Positions 34,469 through 45,290 of a stretch of 64,000 nt of DNA are shown here, piece after piece. The stretch is from positions 3,100,001 to 3,164,000 of the forward strand of contig JBLDXI010000024.1 in the NCBI GenBank assembly GCA_047495785.1, written 5' to 3'. This stretch comes from Lepidodermella squamata. Taxonomy: Eukaryota > Gastrotricha. The notes beneath the pieces are model-generated. The model had not been told where the DNA came from. It worked only from the letters and a program-made list of their open reading frames with translations, and did not search any database. The first letter of the stretch is position 1. Each line of letters opens with the position of its first letter. A program made the translations under genes and the position numbers.

Positions 34469-36646
34469 ATGATACGAAATTTTATATTTTTCGCATTTTT
34501 TTCCACCCTCGAGGCGGGCTTCGCTGGAGGCTTCTTTCAGGTTGACAGGCCGCGGTTAGGATCATCAGGCGGGCGGCTTCATGAATATCTCACCAAGGAC
34601 TACAACCGTTACGCTCTACCGGTTGAGAGTACGGAAAATAATGTCGATATTCGATTGCTGCTCAAATTGGTCCAACTTACCGACATCGTAATTTGAGATT
34701 GTTTCGAAATTATGAAATTTTCGAAAATTTTTATCAGGATGAGAAAAATCAAATTATGACTACAACAGTTTGGATCCGTCACGAATGGATGGATTCGTGT
34801 TTAGTATGGGAAAAGCGCGAGTTTGGAAATGTTACTGAAATTCAAATGGTAAATTTTCCGAAATTTTTCAAAAATTATTCTCATTTTATTCCAGCCTGCG
34901 GACGATATTTGGCTGCCTGATACGGTATGGTTTGAGCCATTTGATCAAGTTTAAAAAATTTCCAAATTTTTTGAAGGTGTTGTACAATAATGCGGATGGT
35001 GACTATCAAATAATGATCAGGACTAAGGTTACGATTCAATCTGACGGGAGAATCATTTGGATGCCACCTGCTACTTACAAGTCATTTTGCGGCATAGATG
35101 TGACCTACTTTCGTGAGTCATTTCCAGCAGCTAATAAAGTTTTTATTGAAACACCAATTTCTTTTAATTTCAGCATTCGATGAGGTATGAACTGATTTTT
35201 CCCAATTTTATTGAATTCCTAACAATTTTATATATTTTCAGCAAATTTGCGAGCTAAAATTTGGACCTTGGTGTAAGTTTATAATTAACTGATTAATTTG
35301 AATAATAAATTTTCCTCCATGTTCAGCCTATGATATTTCGAAAGTGGACTATTGGCTGTTTGATGCGCATGACGAAAATCACAGTTTGACCAATTTTCTG
35401 ACCCACGCCGCCGATATGGCCGAGTACTCCGAGTCCGTAGAATGGGACATTCTCCAGGTCACCGGAAAGCGCACTGTCTTCAAATACCCATGCTGTCCCG
35501 AGGAATACGTAAATTAATTGAAAAATTACAATTTGAAATTGAATTTATAGGAAAATCAAATATTTTAAGGAGGATTTTTTTAATTATTTTCTATCAATTT
35601 ATTTTTTATTTTCTCAGGTCGATGTTACTTACCGAATCCATATTCGGCGGAAAACCCTGTTTTACACCATCAATCTCATAATGCCGTAATAAAAAAAAAA
35701 CGATGACCTAATTACGCGCCATTAAACTGACCTATTATTTCAGGTGCGTCGCAATTTCACTGTTGACGCTATTCGTATTCTACCTGCCTTCGGAAAGTGG
35801 CGAAAAAATCTCGCTATCAATCAGCATTCTTGTATCACTGACTGTCTTCATCCTCCTGCTTTACGACATCATTCCACCCAACTCGCAGGCTGTACCTCTA
35901 ATTAGCAAGTAAGTTGAAATCAGCATTCATCTTTCAGCTAAGAAATTAAGTCTCTGCTCCATTATAGGTACTTGTTATTCACTATGTGCTTGGTGTCTAT
36001 GTCGATTGTCGTCACTATTCTTATACTTCACATTCATTTCCGCCACGCCAGAGTGTCCCAGATGCCGATTTTAGTTCGAGCGATTTTTCTAGACATTTTA
36101 CCGAAATTCCTATTCTACCGAAGCCCGCTGGAAAAGTGGTACAGAGACCGGAAACGCGTGATTGACGCAACGATAGGGTCTTCGATAAATCAAAATACCG
36201 AGGAAGTTTACGCGACTATTCAACGCGAAAGGACGCCCGAGCTGATCTACCAAGTCCCATTTGGCACGACTCGAAATTTGGCGAATGAGGGCAATTACTA
36301 CGAAAATTACCAAAGGACGCCCCATATTATCAAAACTAACCTAAGCCGCGAGCAGGCTACGTGTTACGAAAACGTAATTTTCGTCGCCAAGTCATTCATC
36401 GAGGGGGACTTTGCGGATATGTTGGATTTTCCGGTTATTCGCCGGGCCATGTCGGATGTTCAGTATATCGCCCAGAGGTATTTAAGGCAGACTGAGGACA
36501 TCAAACGGCGGGCTGATTGGGAGGCGGTCGGGCGGACCCTAGACCGCATGTTTTTGATCTGTTTCACGACTGGTGTTGTGGTCGGCTCGCTTACTATCCT
36601 GTTATCGGCTCCAGCTCTTTACGACATAACTGAACCGATTGGATAA
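34469..36646 (+). CDS. nAChR-5, nicotinic receptor alpha-type subunit
   Basis: Ten exons, the full family plan: 34469..34687, 34738..34848, 34895..34924, 34977..35112, 35174..35184 (11 bases), 35242..35272, 35327..35508, 35618..35685, 35744..35908, 35968..36646; 543 residues. Landmarks: short signal peptide, [16 protein letters not shown], Cys-loop C158/C172, [14 protein letters not shown] (C235-C236), GEK before M2, Val at 9' (V293), Asp at 20', PPNS instead of PPTS after M2. The M3-M4 loop carries two tyrosine motifs (NYYENY and CYENVIF), as in nAChR-7, and M4 ends [10 protein letters not shown]. The product is a cation-channel subunit of the acetylcholine receptor class. A poly(A) signal lies at 36702. 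Confidence 0.94.
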
Positions 36647-36837
36647 TTATTATGAATAATATTTTCAACCCTTGATATTGGATTCCTGAATCCTAATCCT
36701 GAATAAAATCATTTTTTTACTTTGTCTTGAATTTTTGAGATGAACAAGGATTTTGAAGCGAGATGTCCAATGTTCCGAGGACCACATTTGAAAAATGTTG
36801 TGGATTTATGAGATTATTGTGTTGATTTTCCCTACTA

Positions 36838-37197
36838 GAGCGTGTCCCAGAAGTTGCGCAACCATTTTATAATTGGGCAACTTTTTTTTTAATTAAATTC
36901 ATTTTTTCTAATTAAACCTACCGAAAGAATATTCCATATTTCATCCGCGATTTAACCAAAGAAATTGCAAATTTACCGAAGAAAGCCCGAAAAACTCCGA
37001 TGGTAACTGGTTCGGTAATTTTCGGTATTTTACCCGGTTGGACCAAATTTCTCCGGACTTTTTAATCCCATTAACAAGTGACATTATTTTCGGGATTATT
37101 TCTAATTTTTCTAAAACTTTTCTGCCCGCATGAGACTCAGAGTTTTTGAACAATTTTCCGTGTATTGCCTTGATTTGCGTTACTTAGGGACACTCTG
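36838..37197. mobile_element. 360-base mariner-like MITE
   Basis: The left end GAGCGTGTCCCAGAAGTTGC and the reverse complement of the right end CAGAGTGTCCCTAAGTAACG match over about 26 bases. TA dinucleotides flank both ends (36836-36837 and 37198-37199). The interior includes a 60-base piece (GGTTCGGTAATTTTCGGTAT...) that also occurs at about 11160-11228. Confidence 0.65.
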
Positions 37198-37838
37198 TAT
37201 AGGGCTGAAAAGGCTTTGATATATTGCGTAAATCACATGATAGATAAAATGGTATATTGCGATTGTACCGGATACGATTGAAATGATGAGTAATGATGAG
37301 TTCCCTCGTAGGCCTAATAATGATAATTTTCAAAGCGCCGTGTTATTTACTTTGGTGACCTATAATTTCGGATATTTGGATAATGGCCCTAAGTGGAGAA
37401 TTTAACGTGATTTGATCGATTCAGAGTTGTTTTCGCTTCTGCAATCGCAGCGCATTTCAATTACTTTAAATTATATATATTTTTTGCCTTTATCTTCCTT
37501 AATATTCCCTTCCGATTTCTTGAGAGCCTAAATGCCGGAAATACTAGGATTGATCCCAGCCGAATCGATAACGAAGTCTTTATTGTTTCAGCCGAAATTT
37601 GCATAGCTTTTGTTTCTCATTTCTTTCAATCTCAGATAGGAAAATCTCCTAAACAAGTTGTTGATATATTTATGGATATGATGAGTAACGCTCTGTTATT
37701 CATACAATGTAACAGATATAACCGTTGATACGCTAGAAGAAATAACACTGTATAAAGTATATTCGATTTCGCTCATCGCGCGCGATTCATCATCACGCCC
37801 GATTGGCTAAAAAATAAACGTGACCGCGGCGAAAATGA

Positions 37839-37860
37839 AGCGCGCGCGCGCGTGCGCGCA
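37839..37860. repeat. GC/CG microsatellite
   Basis: An alternating GCGCGC run with a single interruption (GTGCGCGC). It stands out in otherwise AT-rich intergenic DNA. Confidence 0.8.
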
Positions 37861-38285
37861 TTGCTCATTATAATATTCCAAACAAACCGCGACTCATCAT
37901 TACACGCGCTACTTCACAAAAAATAAACAACAACACGGCATAAGGTATAGCATTTAACTATTTCTTCATCGTATTTTCATCGCAACATGGCGCGCTTTAT
38001 TTATTTTCATTCACGCTGCTTAGGTTGCTGAGAGATTATCAGCGTTACTAGCAGTTTTCATCGCTCGCCTTTAACTGAGTTATTTTTTCATCAAAATAAT
38101 CGCGCACTGAATGCTTCAAGTGATAAGCCAATTGAGGCATCAATGCCAGGCCGACTGGACGTGACGAAATGCCCTCGAAAAGAAGAACCAGCACGCTAAC
38201 TCTCATCAATCAGTGCGAATAAAATTGGTGCAATAATATTTCTTTCATTTCCTTAATATAAATATTTTTTTTTAAAATTTTTAGG

Positions 38286-40777
38286 ATGGCGGAAAAATTT
38301 ATCAATTATTTTTTATTTCCGATAATTATTTTATACTGGGTCGTAATTGTCGAGCCTTCGAGCATTAATTGGGCGCCGCCTAGCAATCGAAATTTAACGA
38401 AACGCCACGCTATAGCCGGCACCCAACTGCATAGGGAAGTTGTTAGCAAGTACAACAAGTACATTTTGCCTGTTGCTGAGAGTGACCACAATGTCACTAT
38501 TCGATTACTCCTTAAACTCATCCAACTCACTGATATCGTATTTTTTGAATTTTTCCGAATTTCTTGAAATTAATTGATTTTGATTTTAGGATGAGAGGAA
38601 TCAAATCATGACTACAACGGTTTGGATCCAGCATGAGTGGCACGATGCTGGGCTGGTTTGGAACCCGAGGGAGTACAACAATATTACAAAAATGCAACTA
38701 CCATCGGACGATGTCTGGCTGCCAGATACGGTAAATATAAATTTGAAAAATTATGAAATTACTGAAAATCGAAATTTTAAAGGTTTTATATAATAATGCG
38801 GATGGGGATTATCAAATCACGACGAAAACGAAAGTTACGGTTTTTCATACCGGCCGGTTGATATGGAACCCGCCGGCTATTTACAAGTCATTCTGCGCTA
38901 TTAATGTCGAATTTTTCCGTGAGTCACTCGCTTTTTTCTAATAATTTTCAAAAATTCGATTTTTTTTGGCACAGCTTTCGACGAGGTAAGGAAAAATACT
39001 TGAAGGAGGATTTTTTATTTTCTTTTACATTTTTCCCTCAGCAAATTTGCGATTTAAAATTCGGACCTTGGTGTAAGTTGATCGATTTTTGCGTAAATTT
39101 GAAGACTTAACCGTTTGATTTTAGCCTATGATACTTCGAAGGTCGACTTTTGGATCTACGACTTTAAGGACTCGGGCAAAAACTTGACCAGTTATTTGCC
39201 AATAGCTGCCAATATGGAGGAGTACATACCCTCGGTTGAGTGGGACATTTTACGGGTGACTGCAACTCGAACGGATTTCAAGTATCCGTGTTGCGATGAA
39301 TCATACGTAATTTTACTCTATTTTGTGGGTTAATTTTATTTGAACTAAAATCTATTGAATTTCCTAGGTTGACATAACCTACCGAATTTACATAAGACGA
39401 AAGACGCTATACTACACCATAACACTGATTATCCCGTAAGTCTACGTGACTTTCGGTTAAACTATCATTTTTGTGTTCGATATTTAGGTGTGTATTGATC
39501 TCTTTCTTGACCGTTTTCGTCTTTTACCTACCATCAGACAGCGGAGAAAAAATTACGTTATCAATCAGTATCCTCGTCTCGCTTACTGTGTTCATTCTTA
39601 TGCTGTACGAGATCATTCCGCCAACATCGCTACACGTCCCACTTATGTCAAAGTAAGCCCTTAATTTCAGCTGATTTGCGCGCCCTTAGAGCCTGGAAAA
39701 GTCAATCCAACATGAGAAGGAATGGCATGCTGTCAAAGGGTTACTTTCGAATAACTTGTCGGTATTTATACTAAAATAGAGTTCAGACAATTCCCTATCG
39801 ATTGAATATGGGGTTAGTGCGAAAGAAATGAATGGGGGAAAATGTAAGCTCACCAAGTGTGTGAGTCGTTTGTGTGCGAGAGCTTCCCACTCGCGCAAAG
39901 TTATGCGGGCTCCTAAGAATTTCCTCAATAATTACTGTTTTCGAGAAAACCTGGTTTCACTCGCCGGAGAGTTGTCTAAATTTCATTTTGATACAAAAAC
40001 CGCCATATTATTTGAAAGTTGCCCTTTGACATCACCGCGTTCAGTCCAGCTTTCTTCTTTCGAGTTTTGGCTTGGCGCAATGTTGGCTATTTCGGAATTT
40101 GGCTCTCTATTATTGTAGAGTTCCTTACAAATTAGTCTTTTCCCGATTTCAGATATCTTCTGTTCACAACGGTTCTTGTAACAGTATCTATCATACTCAG
40201 CATTATGATCTTGACGTTCCACTTTCGTCACGCTCACGCCTTCGACATGCCTCGCTGGATTCGCGTTGTCTTCCTGAAATATCTACCGAAAATTCTCTTC
40301 TACGAAAGCCCACTCGAGCAATGGTACGCTGAGAATTGTAAGATCCTAAACCAATCGCCATTCGACTACGACGAACCGGATTCGTTATCCCGTGGCAGTT
40401 ACGGAAGTGCCAACGGGGAAACTTACGACCGCAAATCCCGCCTACGGCAACCGCCCTGGCTGCGAAAAATGCCGTCGCATTTCGAAATATCGAGCTATGA
40501 AAACGTAGCCTGCATGACGCAGTCGCAGATTGAAAGCGAGTTCTCCGAGCTGGTCGACTACGGCGATGTGAAACGAGCGTTGCGGGATGTTCACTTCATA
40601 TCGAACAAATTTCGCGATGACAACGATGAGAATAAGAAGAAGGCCGATTGGGAGGCTGTTGCGCGGGTCCTCGACCGGCTTTTCTTGTTCTTGTTCGGTG
40701 CTGCTGTAGTCATTGGAACGCTGGCGATATTTGGATCGGCACCAGCTCTGTATGACTCGACCCCGCCGATAGGTTGA
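38286..40777 (+). CDS. nAChR-6, nicotinic receptor alpha-type subunit
   Basis: Nine exons: 38286..38537, 38590..38730, 38783..38918, 38975..38985 (11 bases), 39042..39072, 39125..39306, 39368..39435, 39488..39652, 40153..40777; 536 residues. The second and third exons of the family plan are fused here ([13 protein letters not shown] is uninterrupted). The N-terminal extension is the longest among the copies. Cys-loop C169/C183, [14 protein letters not shown] (C246-C247), GEK and Val at 9' (V304) are all present; the M3-M4 loop has SYENVACM. The intron after M3 is 500 bases, the largest in the array, and shows no exon. The product is a ligand-gated cation-channel subunit. An in-frame ATG elsewhere is unlikely, because the signal-like hydrophobic stretch [16 protein letters not shown] follows this one. 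Confidence 0.93.
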
Positions 40778-42428
40778 AGATCTAAAATTGATTATCAACT
40801 TTTGAGATGAAATGGAATCCGTCTAAGTTTTCAGTCTTTTTTTCTGTTTCTTTTAATTTTTCAATTTGACAGTATTGGCCAGAAAATATAAACATATTTT
40901 CTATAATTCAAACGGAAAAATAAAACTGTTTTTAGAGTTACTGAGCTCATTCTTTATTCTTGTTCAAAATCGGCTGAGAAAACTGGGATTGTTTACGCTG
41001 TCGCTCGCCCATCGTTCTTCACATAGACAATACTGTAACGTTGTTCATTTTTCGGCACAAACAGAATTGAGCAAAACTCAGGTTGTCCAAGTCATCGTTA
41101 AATGGATCGAAACTAACGCTAACAGAGCCGAGACAATCGAAGATATCGGATCAGAAGAAAAGTAGCCGAATCCAGAGATTAATAAGAAGAAGCTTTTTAG
41201 CAGATAACCAATCCTTGACTGCTCGTTTAATGAGCTCAGCTTTCAGCTTTTGAGGCTGTCGAAGTTGAGCGAGTGAAATCTTCTTTCGTTATGGATGTAA
41301 CGGATTTCCGGGTTTTCAAAACATAAGTTGGGGATGATTGATGATTGGATTAAATGGATCAAGTTGAGCAAAGTTGAATGCCGGACTCTGATGACAGACT
41401 ATTCTGCCTGGGTTGTACGGCTCAGGGGTGTGGCGCCATCCGAGCAGACGACTAATCAACATGTGAATAAACGCGGGACAACTACGATTCGTCAATAAAA
41501 TTAATGATACTCATAATGGCATCCATTTCAAGTGAGTTCATGCCAATCATTTGTTACGCAACTATCTGTCTGGCAAGTCTGGCATGTCTGGCAAGTAATG
41601 TTTCTTGTTTGCTTGGAAACCCTTTTAATTTGCCCTAAGACAAGGCTGGTTTAAACCCGTTTACTAAATGTTCCCTAATTTGTAGGGGACCCCGGAATTT
41701 AGGTACTTGCCCCAGGTGGTCGCCGATGATTCTACCAAATTGAATTCAATAATGCAGAAATTCCTTTATATTCCAGCACTAATCCAGATATTTTTCTAGC
41801 ACTGCCCATCGTTTTTTAGCTCTATTTAGCTCTATCCAGCAACAGTGCTGGAAGACATGGGTATTTCAAGATTAAACCGTCAGCCCGAAGAAATTGGTGT
41901 ACTTCGGCATGAAACCCAGCGGTCAGAATCTGCTTTTTGCGGCAATTAAATTAGACGCACACATCAGCACGATGTCTATTTTTATATCTGAAATTATTTA
42001 TTCTCATTCCAATTTTTTCAGGTAAATATTTTCCGGTATACATTACGGCGCGCCTCTATTGCGTGATAAGATCGCCTTCAGAGCTCATCAAATAGTTTAC
42101 AACGCGCGGTAAGCGCTCTACAAAAATGATATTATTGCGCGCAATAAATTCGTGCGATTTGTTGATAAGACTTTTCTAAACAAGCAAAAGTTACTCTAGC
42201 GCCAAGATCCCACGTGCGCCTCACTCATCCAACTAATCGCAAAGAGTTATATTATAGAATAGCGCTTTTTTATTCACAACGGCTCGTTTCGCGCGAAAAG
42301 TATCACCATGAATTGACTTGCATTTTAGCACCTCAAAACATCGCTTAATCGTCCTGGCTATTCATAGCTCCATCAATTAAAACTCCCATTTGAAACCTTC
42401 TTAGATGTAAATAATTTGGAAGGGGAAA
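40778..42428. other. Intergenic, upstream of nAChR-7
   Basis: A 99-codon frame at 40866-41165 lacks an ATG. The perfect 16-base palindrome TTATTGCGCGCAATAA lies at 42132-42147. TTCCAGCACTAA near 41773 recalls the subterminal repeat of the 20.5-kb element. Confidence 0.45.
42132..42147. promoter_or_regulatory. Palindromic GCGCAATAA motif upstream of nAChR-7
   Basis: TTATTGCGCGCAATAA is a perfect palindrome built from two overlapping GCGCAATAA half-sites. It lies 280 bases before the nAChR-7 start. Single or paired half-sites occur upstream of nAChR-1, -3 and -4. It could bind a dimeric transcription factor; there is no direct evidence. Confidence 0.4.
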
Positions 42429-44522
42429 ATGTTGACGTTTCTCCCATTAAAATCAGCGATTTTCGCTTTGTTATTGCTTCCGATAACTGCTATGGACCTG
42501 CTGAGCTCAAAATTAAAGGATCAGAGCAAAATGGCAGCAGCTGGCGACCGTCTCCATCGAAATCTTCGAAAAGGCTACAACAAATACGTACTGCCAGTCG
42601 CTGAAAATGACCAAAATGTTGATGTCAGGCTACTGCTAAAAATCGTACAACTCACTGATATTGTAAGCATTTAAATCAATTCATATGGATTTTTAAAATT
42701 TGATGTGGTTGAAAAGGACGAGAGGAACCAGATAATGACAACGACTGTATGGGTTCGTCACGAATGGATGGATTCGAATATGACGTGGCATCCAGAGGAC
42801 TACAACAATATCATGCAGTTGCAACTGGTGAGTTACCGATAAAGTTTTGTCAGCAATCATCTGTCAGCTTTTTTCATAGCCTGCTGATGAAATTTGGCTC
42901 CCTGATACTGTAAGTTTTCCCGCCCATGGAATCTAAAGTACCATTGATTTATGCTTAAGGTGCTGTACAACAATGCGGACGGAGACTATCAAATCATGAC
43001 GCCAGGTAAGGTGACTGTCTACTACAATGGGCGAGTCGTTTGGATGCCTCCGGCCATTTACAAATCCTTTTGCGCAATCAACACAACTTACTTTCGTAAG
43101 CTCAATCGTGAACTTCAAATAATTAATTTATCCCATTTTTTCTTTAGCGTTTGACGAGGTTAGCAATAAATTTTTACTCAAAGACAGAGGCTCAACTTTT
43201 CCCTTGCAGCAAGAATGCGAGTTGAAATTTGGACCTTGGTGTAAGATTTTCTATCTAGATCAATGCCCTCATCACCAATTTCTAAATATTTAGCTTACGA
43301 TATTTCCAAGGTCGATTTGTGGCTGTACGACATTAGCGATGATAACCACAACATGACCAACTTTCTATCCCAAGCAGCTGACATGACCGGTTACTCGGAA
43401 TCAGTCGAGTGGAACATTCTGCAAGTCACTGGGAAACGAACTGTTTGGAAGTACCCGTGTTGTCCCGAAGAATACGTAAATTTATTCAATTTCCCCTTTT
43501 TTCCTGCAGTAACTGATTTTTTAAGGTTGACGTCACTTATCGGATCCACATTCGTCGAAAAACGCTGTTTTACACCATCAATCTCATTGTGCCGTGAGTT
43601 ATTGATAAATTATTGCGATTTTCCAAGAATTTGCTGTATAGGTGTGTTTCGATATCGTTCTTGACCGTATTCGTCTTTTACCTGCCATCGGAGAGCGGGG
43701 AGAAAATCACTCTTTCAATCAGTATCCTCGTCTCACTGACTATCTTCATCCTGCTGCTGTATGAGATCATCCCACCAACTTCGCTCGACTTCCCTCTGAT
43801 GAGCAAGTATGTTTTGAATTTGCTAGACCTTTGATGTCTTTACTTAGCTTTGCCCAAGGTATCTGCTGTTCACAATGATACTCGTAACATTGTCGATTAT
43901 CGTGACAATTCTGATATTGAACATGCATTTCCGCCACTCTCACGCCTACAACATGCCTTGCTGGGTGAAATGCGTCTTCCTTGATGTACTGCCCAAGCTT
44001 CTATTCTATGAAAGCCCGCTGCAAAAGTGGTACGAAGACCGAGAAAAATTGATCGAAGAAACGATTGGAAAAGCAGCGGCTGATGACTACATTCAGAAGC
44101 CGACTCAGCTGCCTATCTATCAAACACCCTACAACACCAATGGCAATCGAAGTGCGGCTAGGGAGGCGCATTACTACGAGAACTATGCGACATCACGGCC
44201 GAGTTGGCTGAGGAATATTGGCGATTTTGACCCGAATTGCTATGAAAATGTTGTCTTTGTCGCGAAAACCTTCGCTGAAAATGACATGACCAATCTGATG
44301 CAGTACGTCGAGGTTCGCCAGGCTATGAAGGATATCCAGTTCATTTCGGAGAAGTTCCGCGAAAATACCGAGGATATTAAGCAGAAGTCTGACTGGGAAG
44401 CTGTTGGTCGTGTTTTGGATCGGCTGTTTTTGTTCATCTTCGCAACTGCTGTACTCATTGGTACTGTTGTTATTCTGCTGTCTGCTCCAGCTTTGTACGA
44501 CTCGACTGAGCCAATCGGATGA
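42429..44522 (+). CDS. nAChR-7, nicotinic receptor alpha-type subunit
   Basis: Ten exons: 42429..42662, 42717..42827, 42880..42909, 42960..43095, 43148..43158 (11 bases), 43210..43240, 43294..43475, 43526..43593, 43642..43806, 43859..44522; 543 residues. It is the tightest copy: every intron is about 50-60 bases except one of 135 between exons 7 and 8... all with GT/AG ends. Cys-loop C163/C177, [14 protein letters not shown] (C240-C241), GEK, Val at 9' (V298); M2 has Ile at 13'. The M3-M4 loop carries HYYENYAT and CYENVVF, like nAChR-5. The C-terminus [10 protein letters not shown] is shared with nAChR-1. The product is an acetylcholine-class cation-channel subunit. A poly(A) signal (AATAAA) lies near 44629. 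Confidence 0.93.
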
Positions 44523-45290
44523 CTGACTGTTGCAAGTCTCATGTGAAGTCTTAAAAATATAGCCGTAACTTCTAATATTTAACGTAATCTGTTACCTGAG
44601 TAGTGGGTTGTCAGTCTTGACCTGAGAAATAAAGTGTGTCTCACAAATAAAAGCACTGGTACTTTTGTGAACTGTTTTATTTTTAATTATTCTTGTCATA
44701 ACGTACCTAAGTACCAAAGATCGCATTGTGTAATGGCCCGATACGTTTCGCACGGGTACCAGTGATTTTCTGATTTTAATTCTAAAAGTAATCGCGTGAT
44801 GCTGAACTCAACTTGAACAGATTTTTTATTTCCGAAGTGTCTGAAATGTACAAAGGCTTATCTGAGAAAACTTATATCAACTTGTCCCAACATAGGAAAT
44901 AGAGTCAGCGACTAAGAATCTCATTTATTCCCAACCGAATCGCATTTCAAGTGGGTGGCAAGTGAATCGTTTCCGCTTTGATACTGGATGTTCGATTTGA
45001 ATAAGCTTTGAATAAGCTGTCAGGTTTTAAGCAAATAAGCGAAGCAAGGTAACACTGCTCAATCCCGCTCCTCTTAGCGACTTTGCCGGAAACACCGATA
45101 AAACAGGAAATGATAAGGGTTGTTGCTATCCATACAAAGACAATTAAAAAGGGAAGGAACTTGATCTCAAAGCTGAAATCCAACCTAATAATGCTATCCG
45201 GGCAGGGCGTTTTAAATATGCTCTGCTGATCTGCCCTTAGCGCCCAGACGGTCTTGACTTTCTCTCGATTTGCCAAACTTTTGGAACACT
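44523..45290. other. Intergenic between nAChR-7 and GPCR-3
   Basis: A minus-strand open frame of about 109 codons (44947-45276) has one hydrophobic stretch but no ATG; it is treated as chance. The GPCR-3 promoter should lie here. Confidence 0.4.

Larger units (their letters stand above)
36647..38285. other. Intergenic, upstream of nAChR-6
   Basis: It contains a mariner-like MITE (separate entry) and a GCGCGC-rich microsatellite at 37839-37860. A GGTGCAATAA string, close to the GCGCAATAA motif, sits near 38228. No exon seen. Confidence 0.45.

Noticed and set aside
34278-34472. Open frame overlapping the nAChR-5 start
   Set aside because: It ends four bases into nAChR-5 and has no signal or homology; an upstream open frame is possible but unsupported.
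40866-41165. 99-codon plus-strand open frame after nAChR-6
   Set aside because: It starts only at TTG and shows no domain; it could be 3' untranslated sequence.
44947-45276. Minus-strand open frame with one hydrophobic stretch
   Set aside because: It lacks an ATG and overlaps the expected GPCR-3 promoter; no homology recognised.
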